Positions 37,943 through 39,853 of a DNA stretch of 39,853 nt are shown here, in pieces (positions within the stretch are counted from its first letter, which is position 1; each line of letters starts with the position of its first letter). Source of the DNA: Halopenitus salinus (GTDB taxonomy: Archaea > Halobacteriota > Halobacteria > Halobacteriales > Haloferacaceae); the NCBI RefSeq assembly GCF_042662125.1, contig NZ_JBHSXL010000014.1:1-39853 (forward strand). The letters run 5' to 3'. Position numbers and translations under genes: made by a program. The notes beneath the pieces were generated by a model. It did not search any database. It was not told the origin of the DNA and saw only the letters and a program-made list of their open reading frames with translations.

Positions 37943-37986
37943 CGATCGGACCGACGGGCTGATCGAACCCCGGAATCCGCCGACGT

Positions 37987-38892
37987 TCAGGCGTCCGGAC
38001 GACCACGAGCGGTGAGGTAGATCCCCGCGAGTACGACCGCACCGCTCGTGAGGGTCGCGGACGTGGGGACCTCGAGAAAGACCGCGAACGCCAGAAGCGT
38101 CGCGCCCACCGGCTCGCCGAGCATCGAGACGGAGACGAGACTCGAGTCCACGTGGGCGAGCGCCCAGTTGATCACGGTGTGGCCGAACAGCCCCGGACCG
38201 ACGGCGAGGCCGACGAAGATCCACCACTCGCGGGCGGGATAGCCGACGAGCGGTAGTCCCCGGACGAGCACGAACGCGAGGAGCGCGAGCGCACACACGC
38301 CGTAGACGATGACCACGTAGGGAACGAGCGCGACGCGCTGGCGGAGGGACCGCCCGGCGAGCACGTAGACCGCCGCCATGACCGCCCCACAAAGCGCGAG
38401 CGCGTTTCCATACAGCGGGGCCTCACCGACGAGGCCGCCCGACAGCAGGTCCCCGACCGACATCCCCACCACCCCGAGGACGGCCACGGCGATGCCGAAC
38501 GCCATGGTCCGCGTGACGGTCTCGCGAAGCAGCAGCCAGGCGCCGATCGCGACGAAGACGGGCTGTGCCTGCACGAGCGTCACGCTCGCGGCCACGCTCG
38601 TCCACTCGAGGCTCTCGAACCAGCTCGCGAAGTGGATCGCCAGCGCGATCCCCGAGACGACGGCGAAACCCAGATCGCGTCCGGTGATCCGCCGGAGCTG
38701 GTCGCGATACTGAACGAGCAGGACCGGGACGAGCGGGATCGTGGTGAACGTCACGCGATACAGCGCCGCCACCGAACTCGGGGCCGTGCTCAGTCGAACC
38801 AACACCGCGCCGGTGCTGATCGCGAGGATCGCGACCGCGAGTCCGAGGGCCGGCGGAACGGCGGGCGCATCCGCGCTGCGGGAAGTTGTCAC
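37987..38892 (-). CDS. EamA/DMT-family transporter
   Basis: Membrane protein of 301 residues with ten hydrophobic segments in two EamA repeats (LGLAVAILAISTGAVLVRL start, FESLEWTSVAASVTLVQAQPVFVAIGA end of the first repeat; HVDSSLVSVSMLGEPVGATLLAF in the second). The drug/metabolite transporter superfamily exports amino acids, nucleotide sugars or other metabolites. The GTG at this start (VTTSRSADAPA) is preferred over a GTG eight codons upstream because a TATA-like GTTTGTG lies 21-27 bases before it. Substrate unknown. Confidence 0.82.
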   Translation of the reverse strand: MTTSRSADAPAVPPALGLAVAILAISTGAVLVRLSTAPSSVAALYRVTFTTIPLVPVLLVQYRDQLRRITGRDLGFAVVSGIALAIHFASWFESLEWTSVAASVTLVQAQPVFVAIGAWLLLRETVTRTMAFGIAVAVLGVVGMSVGDLLSGGLVGEAPLYGNALALCGAVMAAVYVLAGRSLRQRVALVPYVVIVYGVCALALLAFVLVRGLPLVGYPAREWWIFVGLAVGPGLFGHTVINWALAHVDSSLVSVSMLGEPVGATLLAFAVFLEVPTSATLTSGAVVLAGIYLTARGRPDA

Positions 38893-38986
38893 GGGCGAGG
38901 ATCCGGGCCGAACCACAAACGCCTTTCGGGCGATCGAGCCCGCGTCCCATCGGTGTCCCTATGCGCGTCCGCTCCCAAGGCGACCC

Positions 38987-39274
38987 GTGAGCGGAGACAC
39001 GTTCGCGGTGGGCATCCACCTCACGGAGACGGCCTTCGAGTTCGTCGTTCGCGTCCCCTCGGAGATCGACTCGAGCTGGTCGGACCCCGACGCGTTCCAG
39101 TCGCTCGTCGAACGCGAGGTCTGGGAGCGGCTCGACCGGCGACGCGTGCTGGAGACGGTCGACCGGACCGCCGAGGTCGGAACGACGGTGTCGCTCGGAA
39201 CGATCACCCTCCGACCGGACGGGACGGTCGTCGACGAGTCGCTTCGCGTGCCGCAGCCGGACCGCGAGGAGTAG
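38987..39274 (+). CDS. Small haloarchaeal protein of unknown function
   Basis: Protein of 95 residues starting with GTG (SGDTFAVGIHLTETAFEFVVRVPSEI in parts) and ending in LRPDGTVVDESLRVPQPDREE. It looks soluble, with alternating beta-strands and one helix (DAFQSLVEREVWERLDRR). No known family is recognised. The GTG is supported by a TATA-like TATGCG about 26 bases upstream. An ATG 26 bases upstream is out of frame and stops at the GTG itself. Divergent from the DMT transporter gene, followed by 160 bases without a gene up to the repeat tract near 5S. Confidence 0.65.
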   Translation: MSGDTFAVGIHLTETAFEFVVRVPSEIDSSWSDPDAFQSLVEREVWERLDRRRVLETVDRTAEVGTTVSLGTITLRPDGTVVDESLRVPQPDREE

Positions 39275-39434
39275 GGCTCGCTCCGCCCGGTTCGTCGTCG
39301 ACGAAACACGCTTCAACGCGTTACGGGACGCGAGCGACACCCTCCACGGAGTACCCTCGTGGCGGGCCCCTTCCGGGTCGGTGTGACCGCTTTCGACTTG
39401 TGAACGTCATGGCCCTCCCGCTCTTCGAACTGCT

Positions 39435-39507
39435 TACTGAATGACTGAATGAGTAAATGAGTGACTAATGAGTGAATGAGTGACTGAATGAGTGAAAGTA
39501 TGAGTGG
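39435..39507 (-). repeat. Tetranucleotide-like repeat downstream of 5S rRNA
   Basis: The plus strand is a run of TGAA, TGAC and TGAG units; on the rRNA sense strand it reads as repeated ACTCATTC-like words, pyrimidine-rich and AT-rich. It begins at the 3' end of 5S and is a likely transcription termination region of the rRNA operon. Confidence 0.6.
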
Positions 39508-39629
39508 TCAGGCGGCGAACCAACTCTCCCAGAGGGTCTCCCACTCCAGTACTCGCTGATACGCTGGCAGACTTAACTTCCGTGTTCGGAATGGGTACGG
39601 GTGTGTCCCTGCCGCTCTGGCCGCCTTCA
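39508..39629 (-). rRNA. rrf: 5S ribosomal RNA
   Basis: On the minus strand the sequence runs TGAAGGCGGCCAGAGCGGC..., CCGTACCCATTCCGAACACG, GTACTGGAGTGGGAGACC..., to GGTTCGCCGCCTGA. The 5' AGGCGGC and 3' GCCGCCT pair as helix I, and the central ACCCATTCCGAACACGGAAG is the conserved loop of archaeal 5S. The length of about 122 bases is normal for halophiles. Exact ends are set by the terminal helix and are uncertain by two or three bases. Confidence 0.93.
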
Positions 39630-39687
39630 TGCCGACGAACGGACTCGAACCGTCCCACACGAGCAACTCGTGTGACACCTGTGTCGG
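39630..39687 (-). ncRNA. tRNA-like processing element upstream of 5S
   Basis: On the minus strand CCGAC (39683-39687) pairs with GTCGG (39632-39636) as a short acceptor-like stem. Inside lie an 8-bp hairpin CACACGAG-TTG-CTCGTGTG (39656-39674) and a T-arm-like GACGG-TTCGAGT-CCGTT (39638-39654). The mature 5S begins right after a one-base discriminator. No complete D-arm or standard anticodon loop exists, so it is not a tRNA gene. In Haloferax volcanii tRNase Z is known to cut a mini-tRNA-like structure to form the 5S 5' end. Confidence 0.7.
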
Positions 39688-39704
39688 TCTCGTGTCCGAT
39701 CCCG

Positions 39705-39726
39705 CACGCGCTCGCGAGAGCGCGTG
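39705..39726 (-). other. Strong hairpin in the 23S-5S spacer
   Basis: CACGCGCTC (39705-39713) and GAGCGCGTG (39718-39726) are perfect 9-base inverted repeats around four bases. In the pre-rRNA this gives a stable stem-loop between 23S and 5S that may assist processing. Confidence 0.5.
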
Positions 39727-39794
39727 TGAGACTCCGACCGTGTATACGTGCGATCCAGCTTCCGCCTGAACTCAGTCTGTGAGGTGGACCATAT

Positions 39795-39853
39795 GACTGT
39801 GGCTCGGTCCGTTAGTGCTCGTGGGCTTAACACCTCGTTGCCTTGGTGCGCAC
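39795..39853 (-). rRNA. rrl: 23S ribosomal RNA, 3' end (partial)
   Basis: On the minus strand the sequence from the window edge contains AACGAGGTGTTAAGCCCACG followed by AGCACTAACGGACCGAGCC, the conserved 3' end of archaeal 23S rRNA. The gene continues beyond the window. The 3' boundary is approximate because the terminal processing stem cannot be completed without the 5' end. Confidence 0.8.

Noticed and set aside
39291..39305. 15-base palindrome TTCGTCG-T-CGACGAA after the 95-residue gene
   Set aside because: One-base loop cannot form a hairpin, no T-run follows, and CG-rich palindromes are common by chance here.
39630..39687. A real tRNA gene between 23S and 5S
   Set aside because: No D-arm, a 3-base middle loop and only a 5-bp end stem; it fits a processing element instead.

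Overview
The window is chromosomal DNA of a halophilic archaeon, most like a Halorubrum or Haloferax-type haloarchaeon. The evidence is very high GC, strongly acidic proteins, and haloarchaeal families throughout: UPF0058, UPF0212, aIF2-beta, a Top6BA/GyrBA topoisomerase block, twin-arginine lipoproteins and an archaeal 23S-5S end. Many genes have a TATA-like element centred about 26-30 bases before the start codon, which is the layout of leaderless transcription.

Layout. (1) 1-378: broken 3' end of an IS200/IS605-type tnpB with its terminal hairpin. (2) 390-7126: a probable sugar-acid catabolic cluster with two enolase-superfamily dehydratases, a KDG/DHDPS-type aldolase, an HpaI-type class II aldolase, an M29/NicX-type metalloenzyme and an LDH2-type NAD(P) dehydrogenase. 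Most of these genes have their own promoter. (3) 7147-10895: a CBS-ParB-like protein and a zinc uptake operon znuA-znuC-znuB, with a perfect inverted repeat next to its promoter. (4) 11144-20758: core metabolism and stress genes: tyrA, an Rsm22-like methyltransferase, an MFS transporter, a DsbA-like lipoprotein, a 51-residue zinc finger, msrA, ribH, two aspartate-type aminotransferases and an Lrp regulator. (5) 20870-30157: a CDGSH protein, top6A/top6B, a ZIP transporter, and gyrB-gyrA pointing away from them. (6) 30190-39274: arginase divergent from an Rrf2-like regulator across a tandem-repeat region, NDH-2, uridine phosphorylase, small zinc ribbons, aIF2-beta, UPF0058, UPF0212 with an acidic tail, an OGG-type glycosylase, SRPBCC, VOC and DMT proteins, and a small unknown protein. 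(7) 39435-39853: the end of a ribosomal RNA operon on the minus strand, with 5S, a tRNA-like processing element and the 23S 3' end.

How the genes work together. The left cluster could take an aldonate or uronate through dehydration and retro-aldol cleavage to pyruvate plus an aldehyde, with the dehydrogenase handling a 2-keto or 2-hydroxy acid. The znu operon and the separate ZIP gene both serve divalent metal supply. Gyrase and Top6 together set supercoiling and decatenation. The Lrp gene overlaps an aminotransferase gene by four bases, so they are probably one unit. No CRISPR array, prophage or intact mobile element is visible. The points most worth a second look are the inverted repeat at znuA, the 22-bp tandem repeats between arginase and the Rrf2-like gene, GC-rich palindromes inside two core promoters, the hairpin over the start codon of the Rsm22-like gene, and the tRNA-like element before 5S.
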